Made by a program: the position numbers and the translations under genes. The notes under the pieces are model-generated. The model saw only the letters and a program-made list of their open reading frames with translations, made no database searches and was not told the origin of the DNA. DNA of 42,154 nt, taken from assembly GCA_020853635.1 (NCBI GenBank), contig JADYYN010000048.1, forward strand, positions 1 through 42,154, written 5' to 3'. This document shows positions 9,901-18,790 of the stretch, in pieces (the stretch's first letter is position 1; the number at the start of each line of letters is the position of its first letter). The stretch comes from Gemmatimonadaceae bacterium (GTDB lineage: Bacteria > Gemmatimonadota > Gemmatimonadetes > Gemmatimonadales > Gemmatimonadaceae).

Positions 9901-12702
9901 CAGCGAATCCGCTTCCTGCTGCATGAGCACGTAGCCGTTGCCACGCGATGTGAACGACCCAGTGACGTTGGCGGTGCCGTTGATGGTGAGCACGCCACCC
10001 GCGTCGACCACGAGATCCGCCGCGTGAGTCGCGGCCGCCGTGTACGCCCCGCGCACCACGGTCCGGATATTTTCGCTCTCGATCAGCGTGCCGCCGCCCC
10101 AGGCGATCAGCGAGTCGGCGCTGAAGTTCGCGCTGCGTGTGAACCCCGAACGCCAACCCACCGCGCCCACCGCGACCGTCGTCGCGTTGAGACTCGGTGT
10201 CCCCACCACCATCAGGGTGTACCCGGGTGCATTCAACGCATCACCGTTCACCGTGAGTCCGCCGAGGAACTTGGCGCTGCTGTTGAACTGCGTCGCCCCG
10301 CTTCCCGGCGACTTCGAACTCACGAACGTGCCGAAACACGAGGCCGCGCAGGTGAGCGTCGGGGCCGCGTCGCTGTTGAGCAGCGTGACGGACTGCGCCG
10401 CGATGCCGTTCAGCTGCACGATGAAGTTCGCGCCGGGATTGAACGCAGAGGGACTTCCGCCACCCTGCGTGAAGTCGCCGCCGAGTTGCAGCTCACCGCC
10501 GGTCAGCAGTCCCGTGGTGCTTCCGCCGGCCAGGATCACATCGCCGGCGACCTGAAGGATGCTACCCGGCGCCATCTGGAATCGGCCGCTGCCGGTCGTG
10601 GCGAAGTCACCCGAGACGATCGCGTTCTGCGAGTTGAGGGCGAAGAGACCGTTCCCCACCGACAGCAGCCCGCTCACGGTGATCGCGCCCGTGGCGGTCA
10701 CCGTGGGTCCGGTGAGTTGGACGTTGGGCAGTGCGCCGCGGAGATCGCCGGATCCGGTCATCGCAAGCACACCGGTCGGCTGTGCGATGATGCTTCCCGT
10801 GACATCGACCTCGATGGATCCGTTGACGGCGAGCCCGAGCGTGTCGAGATCGAGGGTCGCCCCGTTCTCGACGACGAGCGCACCGATCACCGCGCTCGTG
10901 AAGAGGCGCGGTGAGAACAGGGTCCCGCTCGGGATCACGACGGTGTCGGCGATGCCCGGAAGCACACCGCCCTCCCAGTTGAGCGGGGCGTCCCAGTTGA
11001 TGCTCGTCGAACCGAGCCACCGCACACCGCTGACCGCGGCCAAACCCGTCGCCGTGAAATCGATCGGACCGAGGGCGCCGCTGCTCGCCGAAACCGTCTG
11101 CACGCCAACGGTCGCGCCAAGCGTCCACGCCGTCCTTGCGATGCCGCCGTTGTCGGTCACGCTGGTCGTCGGTGACACGCTGCCGCTGCCGCCATCCGGC
11201 GACCAGTTCACCGTGGCGCCGACCACCCCGTTGCCGAACGCATCCTCCACGCGGACTTCAATGGAATTCGCCAAGAGCGTGGACACGAGCCCGGCCTGCG
11301 CGTCGCCGCCGATCGGGTAGATGAGCACCGCGGCGCCGGGGTTGATCGTGAACGGCGCACTCACGGCACTGTCGAGCCCGGTCGCACGGAACCGGAAGCG
11401 GTACTGCGACGCGGCGTCGAGCGTGAGCGTCGTGAAGCTCGCCACACCCGCCACCGCGAGCACGGTATCCGTACCGCCTAAGCTCCAGCCTTCGATCGGT
11501 CCGCTGTCGACGACGACATCGACGGCGCCATTGAACGTCGCGACGAGGTTGCCGAGCGCGTCCACGGCGCGGACGGACGTCGTGATGGGCGCTCCCGCGT
11601 CGGCGTCGTTGGGCTGTGTGACGAGTTCGAGGCGTGTGGCCGCCCCGGCGGTGGCCGTCGCGGTCATCGTGCGCGTCGCGCCGGCGATGCCCACCGCGGT
11701 GGCGATGATGCTCTGCGCCCCGAGCGCACCCACGGTCCACGTGGTGCTCACGAGGCCGTTGGCATCGGACGTATCCACCAGCACACCGAGCGAACCGCCA
11801 CCGAGCGTCACCGCGAACGTCACCGGCACACCGGCGACGCCGATGCTGTCACTTGCGGCCACGCGCAGCACCAGCGGTTGGGCGAGCGCCGTGCCGGCGA
11901 GTGCCGTCTGTGCGTCGCCGGAGACCACGAGCACCTGTGACGCGGGGAGCGAGATGTCGAACGTCGCAGTGTCTGCCGGTCCGTTGAGCAGCGTCGCGAT
12001 CACCGTGGCCGGGCCGCGCCGCGGACGCCACGTGGCGGAAAGGATCGCCGGATCCGCGACCGCCGCACGCGAGGTGTCGCCGCTCGAGAAGAACACCGGC
12101 GTGTTCGCGATGATGCTGCCTTGACCATCACGTGCGACGGCCGTGAATGAGGTACTCGTTCCGGCGACCGCGACGCCGCTCGCGGGCGTCAGCTCGACCG
12201 ACGTCGCGCTCGCGCCGATGCCCGTGTACACCACTGGCGTCCCGACCGGCACATCACCGCCGGCGGCACCGACTGGCCGTGCGCGCACGGTGGTCGGCCC
12301 GCCACGGAAGACGGTGTCGCCCTGCGAATTGATGTACGCCAGATGGAGCGTGACCAAAATCCCGCTGTCCGGCGCCGAGAGCGGCAGCGGGAAGGTCGCG
12401 CCGAGTTCGATCGAATCCGCGCCCGCGGGGAACGGTACGGTCCGGTCGTAGATGGTGCGTGGAGTATTGTCGCCGGCATTGAGCTCGGTGAGCAGGATGC
12501 GCACCTCGCTGAACGGCACCACGTCGCTGAGTGCGTCCGCCGTGCCCGGGATGGTCGGGAACTGCGCCTCGAACTGCAGCGACGCGAAGCGCGACCGTCC
12601 GAGTGCGGTGCCGTTGGGCCCCGTGGCATCGCGCCCGCAGGAGAGGGCACCGAAGGCGAGGAGGCCGAGAGCGGCCACGAGACGACGCGAAGGACGGGTC
12701 AC
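7000..12702 (-). CDS. Giant modular lipoprotein: Ig-like N-terminal part, beta-solenoid-like repeats
   Basis: A 1,900-residue protein from a GTG at 12702. The basic start, hydrophobic segment and lipobox GALSC (Cys at residue 22) mark a lipoprotein. Residues about 40-560 are Ig-like (Big_1/Big_2-like), with phrases such as GVPVTFAVTLGGGSLG and SVTDNGGIARTAWTLGA. From about 560 the character changes to a repetitive beta-rich array. Two long segments each open with a WxG...NW..G..P...D.V.IP motif, near residues 567 and 1370. Five copies of a module ending roughly GGSTxGLLTxGxxxxGGDFTQ lie near residues 727, 945, 1137, 1525 and 1750. The pattern suggests a long rod on the cell surface. The last residues include two cysteines (SVGACSGLGS, NPGGCVFTIG), possibly a disulfide-closed cap. 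The first 240 residues are related to the lipoprotein at 13442-18757. Function unknown. Confidence 0.9.
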   Translation of the reverse strand: MTRPSRRLVAALGLLAFGALSCGRDATGPNGTALGRSRFASLQFEAQFPTIPGTADALSDVVPFSEVRILLTELNAGDNTPRTIYDRTVPFPAGADSIELGATFPLPLSAPDSGILVTLHLAYINSQGDTVFRGGPTTVRARPVGAAGGDVPVGTPVVYTGIGASATSVELTPASGVAVAGTSTSFTAVARDGQGSIIANTPVFFSSGDTSRAAVADPAILSATWRPRRGPATVIATLLNGPADTATFDISLPASQVLVVSGDAQTALAGTALAQPLVLRVAASDSIGVAGVPVTFAVTLGGGSLGVLVDTSDANGLVSTTWTVGALGAQSIIATAVGIAGATRTMTATATAGAATRLELVTQPNDADAGAPITTSVRAVDALGNLVATFNGAVDVVVDSGPIEGWSLGGTDTVLAVAGVASFTTLTLDAASQYRFRFRATGLDSAVSAPFTINPGAAVLIYPIGGDAQAGLVSTLLANSIEVRVEDAFGNGVVGATVNWSPDGGSGSVSPTTSVTDNGGIARTAWTLGATVGVQTVSASSGALGPIDFTATGLAAVSGVRWLGSTSINWDAPLNWEGGVLPGIADTVVIPSGTLFSPRLFTSAVIGALVVENGATLDLDTLGLAVNGSIEVDVTGSIIAQPTGVLAMTGSGDLRGALPNVQLTGPTVTATGAITVSGLLSVGNGLFALNSQNAIVSGDFATTGSGRFQMAPGSILQVAGDVILAGGSTTGLLTGGELQLGGDFTQGGGSPSAFNPGANFIVQLNGIAAQSVTLLNSDAAPTLTCAASCFGTFVSSKSPGSGATQFNSSAKFLGGLTVNGDALNAPGYTLMVVGTPSLNATTVAVGAVGWRSGFTRSANFSADSLIAWGGGTLIESENIRTVVRGAYTAAATHAADLVVDAGGVLTINGTANVTGSFTSRGNGYVLMQQEADSLNIGGSATFDDDPPSGILTAGVMVIGGDFAQVGVDRGFLSEGTHRVRLVGNTVTVSFADAAVNRFQELFIDGTSSVAFTTPVSVTGSVTVASGVSVVSSSEEVSIGGDLVENSGGLWQVAFTTFTGPDPQLPPSILGNVTFIFGAVLDAPLTVNGDLAVNGGTLSLNGRRLDVNGSLRTTLAGSLSMTSPADTLFISGNAQFEGASTLNQLTAGHLAIGGNFTQTGTATSFHAVAPHETWLVGSATQTVSFATPGYGVADSHFGTLYLGQTGVQTTSLTSPIFVEGQLETGAIATSNHRVVSAGELIRAQGTDLDRLILENTRLRLDDGAALAALDTLIFESQNPGVVQFEIARSSGTANIARLEFQTVPTTGRYLRVVDLDGVTNGVVTVNISSVFPSSNGGFLQVVAPAVVNGWTNATFRWTGADGNSTWTNAGNWSDGVVPSVTDSVYIPPATLFGPVIPDGTTLRALVSDRTETPINMAGGLTITEQLLVPRSTGLACSAGTLNVSGGVTPVRMAGRVLCFTRMLAGTVDITDTLSIESSDLQVEGSAILQPGTSVVRVGNNFSTLGGGRLRMTSALGRLLVARGATFAGGGSATDLQAGRVEVGGNFSQSGGFTYAAAPAHVTYLFDIDSGFATTKQISFGEPVNSHFGTLEVDTWDRGVGTEIPVEGNFIGTGPVSMGGSGFLNVKGDVTVPSALASIQFHTMRVGGALTYAGDFGLDTVVFNGSTTQRVPRDVAYNFVRVTGNDVLMSANDGGFNIAGWLEVSGGLLRLGETDSLTTVVVNGDFRTVSGGRLQMSSTDTELSISGNALFAGGSTSGLLTNGTISVSGDFTQNTNPLAFVATGLQRTTIGGSVPRSIQFANAGPAQSRFSSVVFSSAAGQTVTLATAAHAEDAEVVTGNFAVAPNTGALTVTGNYSHSSGTTTTLGLNSSFSVGACSGLGSLLRNATLLLFNPGGCVFTIG

Positions 12703-12815
12703 GGGGATCGGGTGACTGGTGGGCGGACCACAGGCAATGCGCGTGCGAGGGAACGGGTCAGCACACAGCCGACGCAGTTCCTCTCTGCAAAGCGCTCGCC
12801 AGAAGGACGATAGAA

Positions 12816-12851
12816 CCCCGCCCCCGGTGACCTAGGTCACCGGGGGCGGGG
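12816..12851. terminator. Perfect 36-base palindrome, probable terminator of the DUF3761-like gene
   Basis: The 36 bases are an exact palindrome with centre CCTAGG and outer arms CCCCG/CGGGG. It lies 26 bases beyond the stop of the small secreted protein gene (minus) and 113 bases upstream of the next lipoprotein start. That position fits termination of the upstream gene or processing within the cluster. No U-tract follows on either strand. Confidence 0.65.
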
Positions 12852-12877
12852 AGACGGCATCAGAACATGATGCGGAC

Positions 12878-13438
12878 TCAGCGCGGGATCCGCCGCACTG
12901 GTGGCGGGAATCGCACAAGCACGCCACCGCGTGTCGCGCAGCGCGTGGCGCTGGTATCGCTCACGACGAAGGTCCCGTCCTGACACTGGAGTGTCGCGTT
13001 CGCGGGCGGGCGCGGCGCGGGGATGAACTCCTTCGCTCGGCTGGTCATCGGCGGCTCGCGGAGGGCGGCCGCTGTCGCGGTATCCACCGGGGCGGCCGCG
13101 AGCGGTGGCGCGGCGACGACCGACGGGGCTGGCGCCGCGACGGGGAAGCGTCGGATGGGGAAGCGGACGAGGATTCCACCCTTGCCCTCGCAGGCGGAGT
13201 CCGGCGCGCCGACGGCCGGATACGAGCCATCGCGGCAGCGGAGGGTCGCCCCGTTCGGGCCGGCTCCTTCGATTCGCTCGGCTGGTGCAGCGGGGCGAGG
13301 GGTCGCGGCGCGCGCCGCGGCGGCCGGCTGCGTCGCCGGTGTCGATTGCGCCGCGACGGTGGATGCCGAGATCAGTAGGGCAGCGAGCACACTCGCTGCG
13401 CGCCACGGAGCATTGAGGTGGGTCAAGACGGATCGCAT
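12878..13438 (-). CDS. Small secreted protein with two DUF3761-like modules
   Basis: A 186-residue protein from an ATG at 13438. The N-terminus is a signal peptide ending TVAAQS, followed by an Ala/Pro-rich linker. Two similar modules follow, near residues 64-92 and 151-181. Each contains a C.DG.(Y/F) motif, a second cysteine about 16 residues on and a GG(I/V)LVRFP ending (RCRDGSYP...ACEGKGGILVRFP and QCQDGTFV...RCATRGGVLVRFP). The CxDGxY...C...GGV pattern resembles DUF3761, and the cysteine pair in each module could form a disulfide in the periplasm. The start lies three bases after the stop of the 1,771-residue lipoprotein gene, so the two are co-transcribed. The function of such modules is unknown to me. 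A perfect palindrome follows the stop. Confidence 0.82.
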   Translation of the reverse strand: MRSVLTHLNAPWRAASVLAALLISASTVAAQSTPATQPAAAARAATPRPAAPAERIEGAGPNGATLRCRDGSYPAVGAPDSACEGKGGILVRFPIRRFPVAAPAPSVVAAPPLAAAPVDTATAAALREPPMTSRAKEFIPAPRPPANATLQCQDGTFVVSDTSATRCATRGGVLVRFPPPVRRIPR

Positions 13439-13441
13439 GGG

Positions 13442-16400
13442 CTACTCCGGACGGCTGATGACTTGTGTGCGGATCACGAGCGGCAGCATGCCCGGTGCAC
13501 TGATCGTCACCGTGCCTTCGCCGACCGTTGTGGCGCTCAGGAAGAACGTGTACTGGAACTCACCGTCCGCCACGGTGGCACTGGTGAGTGGCGTACCATC
13601 CGTGAGTCGGCGTGCCAACATCTGGCCGGTGGACGAGAAGGTGAGCGGCAGCCCGTTCGGTCCGACGCTGGCCTGTCGCCCGCCCGCGTCGTGGAAGACG
13701 ACGGTGAACTGGATGGACTCGTTCGCGAAGAAGCGCGGTGGGGGCGCGACGTTCGTGCGGAGCGTACCATCCGCGAGCCGCACCTGGATGGTGTCGGGGA
13801 TGTAGCCCGGGGCAGAGAACACCACGGTGTCGAGCCCCGGGCTGACGCCACGCAGCGAGAAGCTCACTGTCGACCCGATGGTGAGACCGATCTCGATGGG
13901 GTCGGGCGTGACGACGACTCGTCCGCCGTTCGAGGTGGCGGTGACCACCGCGCTGTCACCGAAGTTCTCGGTGGTCAGGGATCCCACGAAATCCGAGGTC
14001 AACCCTGGGGTGATCGTGTAGAAGCTGCTGTTCGCCTCGAGGCGCGCCGGGAACACTTCGATCAGCCCGCGCGATCCGATGAGCTGGCGGAAGTTGCCGC
14101 TCCGCAGATCCTCCGTGGTGAAGAGCGACGAGCCGAGCGTGTTCCCGCGGAGCGGGCCGAACACCTGGAGTCCGGCGTTCACCGCCGTGAGATCCAGGAT
14201 GGTGTCCGTGCCGACGCCGAGCACGCTCGGCTGATCCGAGCGGATCCGGACCGGGATGGTATCGAGCGGTTCATGCGTGTCGTACGTCGACGCGCTTCTG
14301 GTGTAGATGGCGATCCGACGTTCGTTGCCGACGCTCAGTCGATCCCCATCAGCGAACGGGACCAATTCGCCGCGGCTCACGCCGACATTCCACCGATACG
14401 GGAGGAAGCCCGACGCCGAGGCGGTGACGATCGCGCCGCCCACCGAATCGCCGGACTCAACTTGGAAGTACGCGAACGACTGGCCGCCCGGGATGAGCAC
14501 GGAGTCGGGCACCGACACGAGCGACGGTGACGAACTCGCGAGCTGCACCCACAACGAGTCGGACGAACTGAAGTCGCGGAACACGTACATCTCGAACTCA
14601 TCGCTCCGCTCGCGCATCGCGAGCGTGATCTCGACGTTGCTGCCGCGCAGTGTCTGCGCCTCCGCGGTCACGAACAACGAATCGGGCTGGAAGACGCCGA
14701 GCGGGTCGGACATGACGACGTAGCTCGTACCCGGCCGCCGCGCCCTGATGCGGCCGAAGCGGGACGGATTGGTGGTCGTCGGGACGAGTTCGACCGTGTC
14801 GGCGAGCACTGCGAGCACACTGGTGTCGCGCGCCGTGACGACGAAGCGTCGCACGATGTCCGGGAGCGAGGCCGAGAACGTCGCGACCGGCCGGACTTGC
14901 GCACCGACCTCGGCTTCGAGACCGACCAGCAGGGTGGAGACCGTGTTGGGAAGCACGCGAGACGCCCCGACGTTGAGCAGCACGGTGTCGGGGTTGAGGC
15001 CCGGGCTTCCGACGATCACCGTGTCCACGCCGATCACCGTGCCCGTATTCACGAGGTACTGATACGACGGGCTCCCCGCCGGGAGCGTGTCATTGACATT
15101 GACCGGAGTGACGTTCGCCGGTCCTTGGACGGTGACCGTGAGCGGTAGCGCGGTGCCAGGCGGTGCGCGACGGATCACCGAGATGACCTGACGCATGCCG
15201 GCGCCGGTCGAGATCGAAGGACTCGAGATCTCCAACCGTGGCGGACGCACCGTGATCGTTGCGCTCGTATCGGGGATCGCCCCAGGCGCGGTGACGACGA
15301 GCTGGGCGGTCCCCGGCGCGATCGCGCGGACACTGCCGTCGAACGCGGTGCCGTTCGCGTTGAACTGGATGATCGAGTCGGTGACCTGGAGCACGGCCGG
15401 GTTCGTCGACTGGACCAACCCGAAGAGGGTGTCCGCACTCGGACGCACGCTCCCGCTCGGATCCACGAGATTGGTCGAGAGTCCGATGGTCACGCTATCC
15501 GGGTTGATCGTCGACGGAGTGGCGAAGTTGGAAAGCACGACGCGCGCCGCCGAGACGGTGAACGTGCGTGTGAGCGACGCGAAGCCCGGGGCGCTGATCG
15601 TCACGATCGCCGTGCCCGCGCTGCGACCGACGAGGCGGACATTGTCTGTCTGGCCTGACGCGCTGACGCCGATCGTGGGAGTGGCCACCAGGAGCACGGT
15701 CGAGTCACTCGAGCTGATGCTCGCCTCTACCCACTGCGGGTCGTCGAACGTGCCTTCGTTGGTGCTCACGAACATGCTGCGATGCACCTGGCCGATGCCG
15801 ACGGACGGGCCGTTCTGGACCGCGAAGAGTGATCCGCTCTGCACGGTGATCTGGGCCGAGTCGGCGCCGGCGCCGGGTGCGGACACAACGATCCACGTCG
15901 AGCCACCGCTCACCGCGCGCACGGTGAGCGATGCCGTGATCTGTCCCTGCGGGATGATGGAGCTGCCGACGTCGACCCGCGCGATCGCGGGATCACGCGA
16001 GATGATGGTGAGCGGCAGGTCGATGGCACGAGGCGGGAGGGCGCCGAAGAACGCGCCGAACGTGGTGTCCGCCAGCACGCCGGCGCTGAACGTGAACGCG
16101 GCACCGCGATTGGCGAGCGAGGTCGTGAGCGAGATCTGGGTGATCGGCGGAGCGCCGCGCACCAGGAACGAATCCACCGGCACGCCGGGGATCTCCACGA
16201 CCACCCACGAGCTGTCCGGGGCGAGGATCTCGACGGGGATGTCACTCGAGCTGAAGTCGCCGCGACGGAGGATCGCCAGGCTGTCCACGCGGACGGACCC
16301 GGGCACGCGCGCCGTCACCCGCGCGACACGGTCGGAGGTGGGCGAGTCCGACAGCTGGAAGAACACCTCGTCTCGCGACCCCACCGGCAGCAACGTGCCG

Positions 16401-18757
16401 AACGTGCTGTAAGAACTGAAGAACTGAAGCGTCGGCCGACGGATCTCGAGTGAGATACCACCCGAGACGAAGCCCGGCGCCGTCACCGTGAGCGGGGCCG
16501 CGAGCGCCGTGTCCAGCAGGAAGACCGCGAGATGTCCGTCGATCCGCCCCTCAGGGATGATGATCAACGCGGAATCCGCCGGCGGTGCGAGGATCGTCGG
16601 ACCGTCGGGCGACGCGCGGAGATTGTCGCAATAGAACTGACAGGCCTCGTCCGGCACGCCGAGCCCGGACCACGGCGAGACGAGCACGGCACCGGGCGAT
16701 GTCGAACGCACGACCGCGGTGATGCCGCCCGGCGGTGCCGGCTCAGTGAGTCGCACCAGCGTGCGCAATGTGTCACCGACTGCCATCGTGCGGAACGGAT
16801 CGATCTGCAGTCCGACACTCGCCGAGTCCACGGCCACGAGGACCGAGTCGGTGCCGATCGGCGAGGTGATCACCGCCCAGGTCGAGCCCTGGCTCCGACC
16901 GAGGATACTCGGCGAACGAAGCGTCGAACCGACGGTGAAGACCACGGAGTCCACCTGCCAACGCGCGATCGCCGTGTCGCGACTGACCAACTGCGCGACA
17001 ACGGTGCTCGTCGCCGCCGGATTCACGAAGATCGGGACCGCACGCGAACCACCCACGGTCGTCGCGACGCTGCCGGCGCCGACGAACAACGTGGGCGAGC
17101 CTCCGCCGGCGAAGATCGTCGCGCTCACCGGCACGGGGTTGAGTCCACTCACGCCCGCGGTGATCTGCTGCGTGCCGTTGGCGCCCAGTGTCCAGCTCGT
17201 CGACGCAAAGCCCGCCGCATCCGTGACGCGGCTCGTCGGGGAGACCGTGCCACCACCGAGCGCGACGGTGAAGCTGACGGTCGCGCCGCCGACCGGGAAT
17301 CCGAACACATCGGTCACGCGCACGCGGATGGAATCCGCCAACGCCGTGCTCGCCGGTGCGGTCTGGCCGCCGCCGCTGATGAGCGTCACGAACCGTGCCG
17401 GCGCGGCGCTCACATCGAACAGTGCAGACTGCGCGTTCGGTACGCCCGTGACTCGCGCGACCAACCGGTACCCAGTGCCCGCGCGATCGATCGTCAATCC
17501 GCTGAAGCTCGCGACACCGTTCACCGCTTCGGATACCACGGCGCCGACGAGGTTCGCATTGCCCGCGCCGCCCGTGAGTTCGAGCGAGACGAGCCCGGCG
17601 AATCCGGACACGGTGTCACTCGTCGCATCGAGGACGATCACGTTGAACGGCGGGATGGTATCACCCGCCGCGAAGTTGGACGGGGACGCCGAGAACTGCA
17701 GCGAGCTTGCGTTCGCCGAGAGCTGGTTGCCCGCGACATTGATGCCGATCGTGTTCGAGAGCACGGACGCGCGCAGCGTCCCGGTGCCCGCCACCGTGCC
17801 GGCGGTCCATGTCGCAGTGGCTTCGCCATTCACATCGGTGATCCCGGTGGCAGGGGTCACGCTTCCGCCACCCTGGGTCACCGAGAAATCGACCGCCACA
17901 CCTTCCACGCCCTGTCCGTCCACCGCATTCACGCGCACGCGCACCGGCTGCGGGAACACCTCGCCCGCGCGCACGTTCTGCGCGCCACCGCTCACCAGCA
18001 CCACGGCACTCGGCGTCGGCGTGATGGAGACGTCGGCGGTGTCCGCCTGGCCGGTAAGCGTCTGCGCGATGATGCGCGCGCTGCCGCGCGCGCCGATCAG
18101 GGTGGTCGCACCGGTGCGGATGTTCACGCGCACACGGTTGGAGTCGGTCGAGGTGAACGCGACCGGTGCGTTGGCGAGGACGCTGGCCTGGGCGTCACGC
18201 ACGGTCGCGGTGAAGGTGTTGCCTTGTCCGATGGTGCCGACGAACGAGCGCGGCGCGATCTCGATCGCCGCCGCGTTCGCCCCGGGGCCCGTGTAGTCGA
18301 GCGGCACATCAGGCGCCGCACCGGGGTTGGACGCCGGACGTGCCAACACCGCGATAGGACCACCGGAGAACACCGTGTCGCCGGCGGCGTTGAGATACTT
18401 GAGCGTGGCGTCGAGCGGCTCTCCCTGCGAGGTCGCCCCTTCGCCGAGCGTGAGAGTGAACGCCAGACGCACCGTCGTCGATTCGGGCGGGAACGGCACG
18501 AGCTCGTCGACCGCCGTGTCGCCGTTGGCCCGCAGCAGCACCACGCGCACGCGATCGAAGTCGACAACCGAGCCGATGCTGAGCACCTCGCCGGTGCCAG
18601 CGAGTGTGACCGTGCCGAACACCGGGTTCAGCGCGACCGTTGCCGGGGTGCCACGGCCACCAGGACCGGTGACCTCACGACCACAACTGATCAGACCGAC
18701 GATGAGCAGGAGAGCCGCCGCCAGAGCGGGGCGCAAACGGCGCAGGCGCAAGGACAT
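13442..18757 (-). CDS. Giant lipoprotein with tandem ~100-residue Ig-like (Big-type) repeats
   Basis: A 1,771-residue protein from the ATG at 18757 (a TTG at 18772 would add five residues). The signal has many arginines, then a hydrophobic run and lipobox GLISC, so it is a lipoprotein. Residues about 25-240 match the start of the lipoprotein at 7000-12702 (shared CGR..TGP after the Cys, GDTVF.GGP, YTG.GA). Big_1-like domains follow (VGGATVSFTVALGGGTVSP, ASTSWTLGANGTQQI). The C-terminal 1,100 residues are a tandem array whose units end in a strand such as VTISAPGFAS or VVFSAPGYIPDT. These recur about every 300 bases near 16480, 16190, 15880, 15590, 15280, 15005, 14700, 14415, 13805 and 13490. 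This is a repeat-built extracellular stalk, and no ligand or enzyme domain was seen. It is the first gene of the cluster. Confidence 0.9.
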   Translation of the reverse strand: MSLRLRRLRPALAAALLLIVGLISCGREVTGPGGRGTPATVALNPVFGTVTLAGTGEVLSIGSVVDFDRVRVVLLRANGDTAVDELVPFPPESTTVRLAFTLTLGEGATSQGEPLDATLKYLNAAGDTVFSGGPIAVLARPASNPGAAPDVPLDYTGPGANAAAIEIAPRSFVGTIGQGNTFTATVRDAQASVLANAPVAFTSTDSNRVRVNIRTGATTLIGARGSARIIAQTLTGQADTADVSITPTPSAVVLVSGGAQNVRAGEVFPQPVRVRVNAVDGQGVEGVAVDFSVTQGGGSVTPATGITDVNGEATATWTAGTVAGTGTLRASVLSNTIGINVAGNQLSANASSLQFSASPSNFAAGDTIPPFNVIVLDATSDTVSGFAGLVSLELTGGAGNANLVGAVVSEAVNGVASFSGLTIDRAGTGYRLVARVTGVPNAQSALFDVSAAPARFVTLISGGGQTAPASTALADSIRVRVTDVFGFPVGGATVSFTVALGGGTVSPTSRVTDAAGFASTSWTLGANGTQQITAGVSGLNPVPVSATIFAGGGSPTLFVGAGSVATTVGGSRAVPIFVNPAATSTVVAQLVSRDTAIARWQVDSVVFTVGSTLRSPSILGRSQGSTWAVITSPIGTDSVLVAVDSASVGLQIDPFRTMAVGDTLRTLVRLTEPAPPGGITAVVRSTSPGAVLVSPWSGLGVPDEACQFYCDNLRASPDGPTILAPPADSALIIIPEGRIDGHLAVFLLDTALAAPLTVTAPGFVSGGISLEIRRPTLQFFSSYSTFGTLLPVGSRDEVFFQLSDSPTSDRVARVTARVPGSVRVDSLAILRRGDFSSSDIPVEILAPDSSWVVVEIPGVPVDSFLVRGAPPITQISLTTSLANRGAAFTFSAGVLADTTFGAFFGALPPRAIDLPLTIISRDPAIARVDVGSSIIPQGQITASLTVRAVSGGSTWIVVSAPGAGADSAQITVQSGSLFAVQNGPSVGIGQVHRSMFVSTNEGTFDDPQWVEASISSSDSTVLLVATPTIGVSASGQTDNVRLVGRSAGTAIVTISAPGFASLTRTFTVSAARVVLSNFATPSTINPDSVTIGLSTNLVDPSGSVRPSADTLFGLVQSTNPAVLQVTDSIIQFNANGTAFDGSVRAIAPGTAQLVVTAPGAIPDTSATITVRPPRLEISSPSISTGAGMRQVISVIRRAPPGTALPLTVTVQGPANVTPVNVNDTLPAGSPSYQYLVNTGTVIGVDTVIVGSPGLNPDTVLLNVGASRVLPNTVSTLLVGLEAEVGAQVRPVATFSASLPDIVRRFVVTARDTSVLAVLADTVELVPTTTNPSRFGRIRARRPGTSYVVMSDPLGVFQPDSLFVTAEAQTLRGSNVEITLAMRERSDEFEMYVFRDFSSSDSLWVQLASSSPSLVSVPDSVLIPGGQSFAYFQVESGDSVGGAIVTASASGFLPYRWNVGVSRGELVPFADGDRLSVGNERRIAIYTRSASTYDTHEPLDTIPVRIRSDQPSVLGVGTDTILDLTAVNAGLQVFGPLRGNTLGSSLFTTEDLRSGNFRQLIGSRGLIEVFPARLEANSSFYTITPGLTSDFVGSLTTENFGDSAVVTATSNGGRVVVTPDPIEIGLTIGSTVSFSLRGVSPGLDTVVFSAPGYIPDTIQVRLADGTLRTNVAPPPRFFANESIQFTVVFHDAGGRQASVGPNGLPLTFSSTGQMLARRLTDGTPLTSATVADGEFQYTFFLSATTVGEGTVTISAPGMLPLVIRTQVISRPE

Positions 18758-18790
18758 TCGTGGGGTACGCAAGGGTTCGCCGACGAGCGT

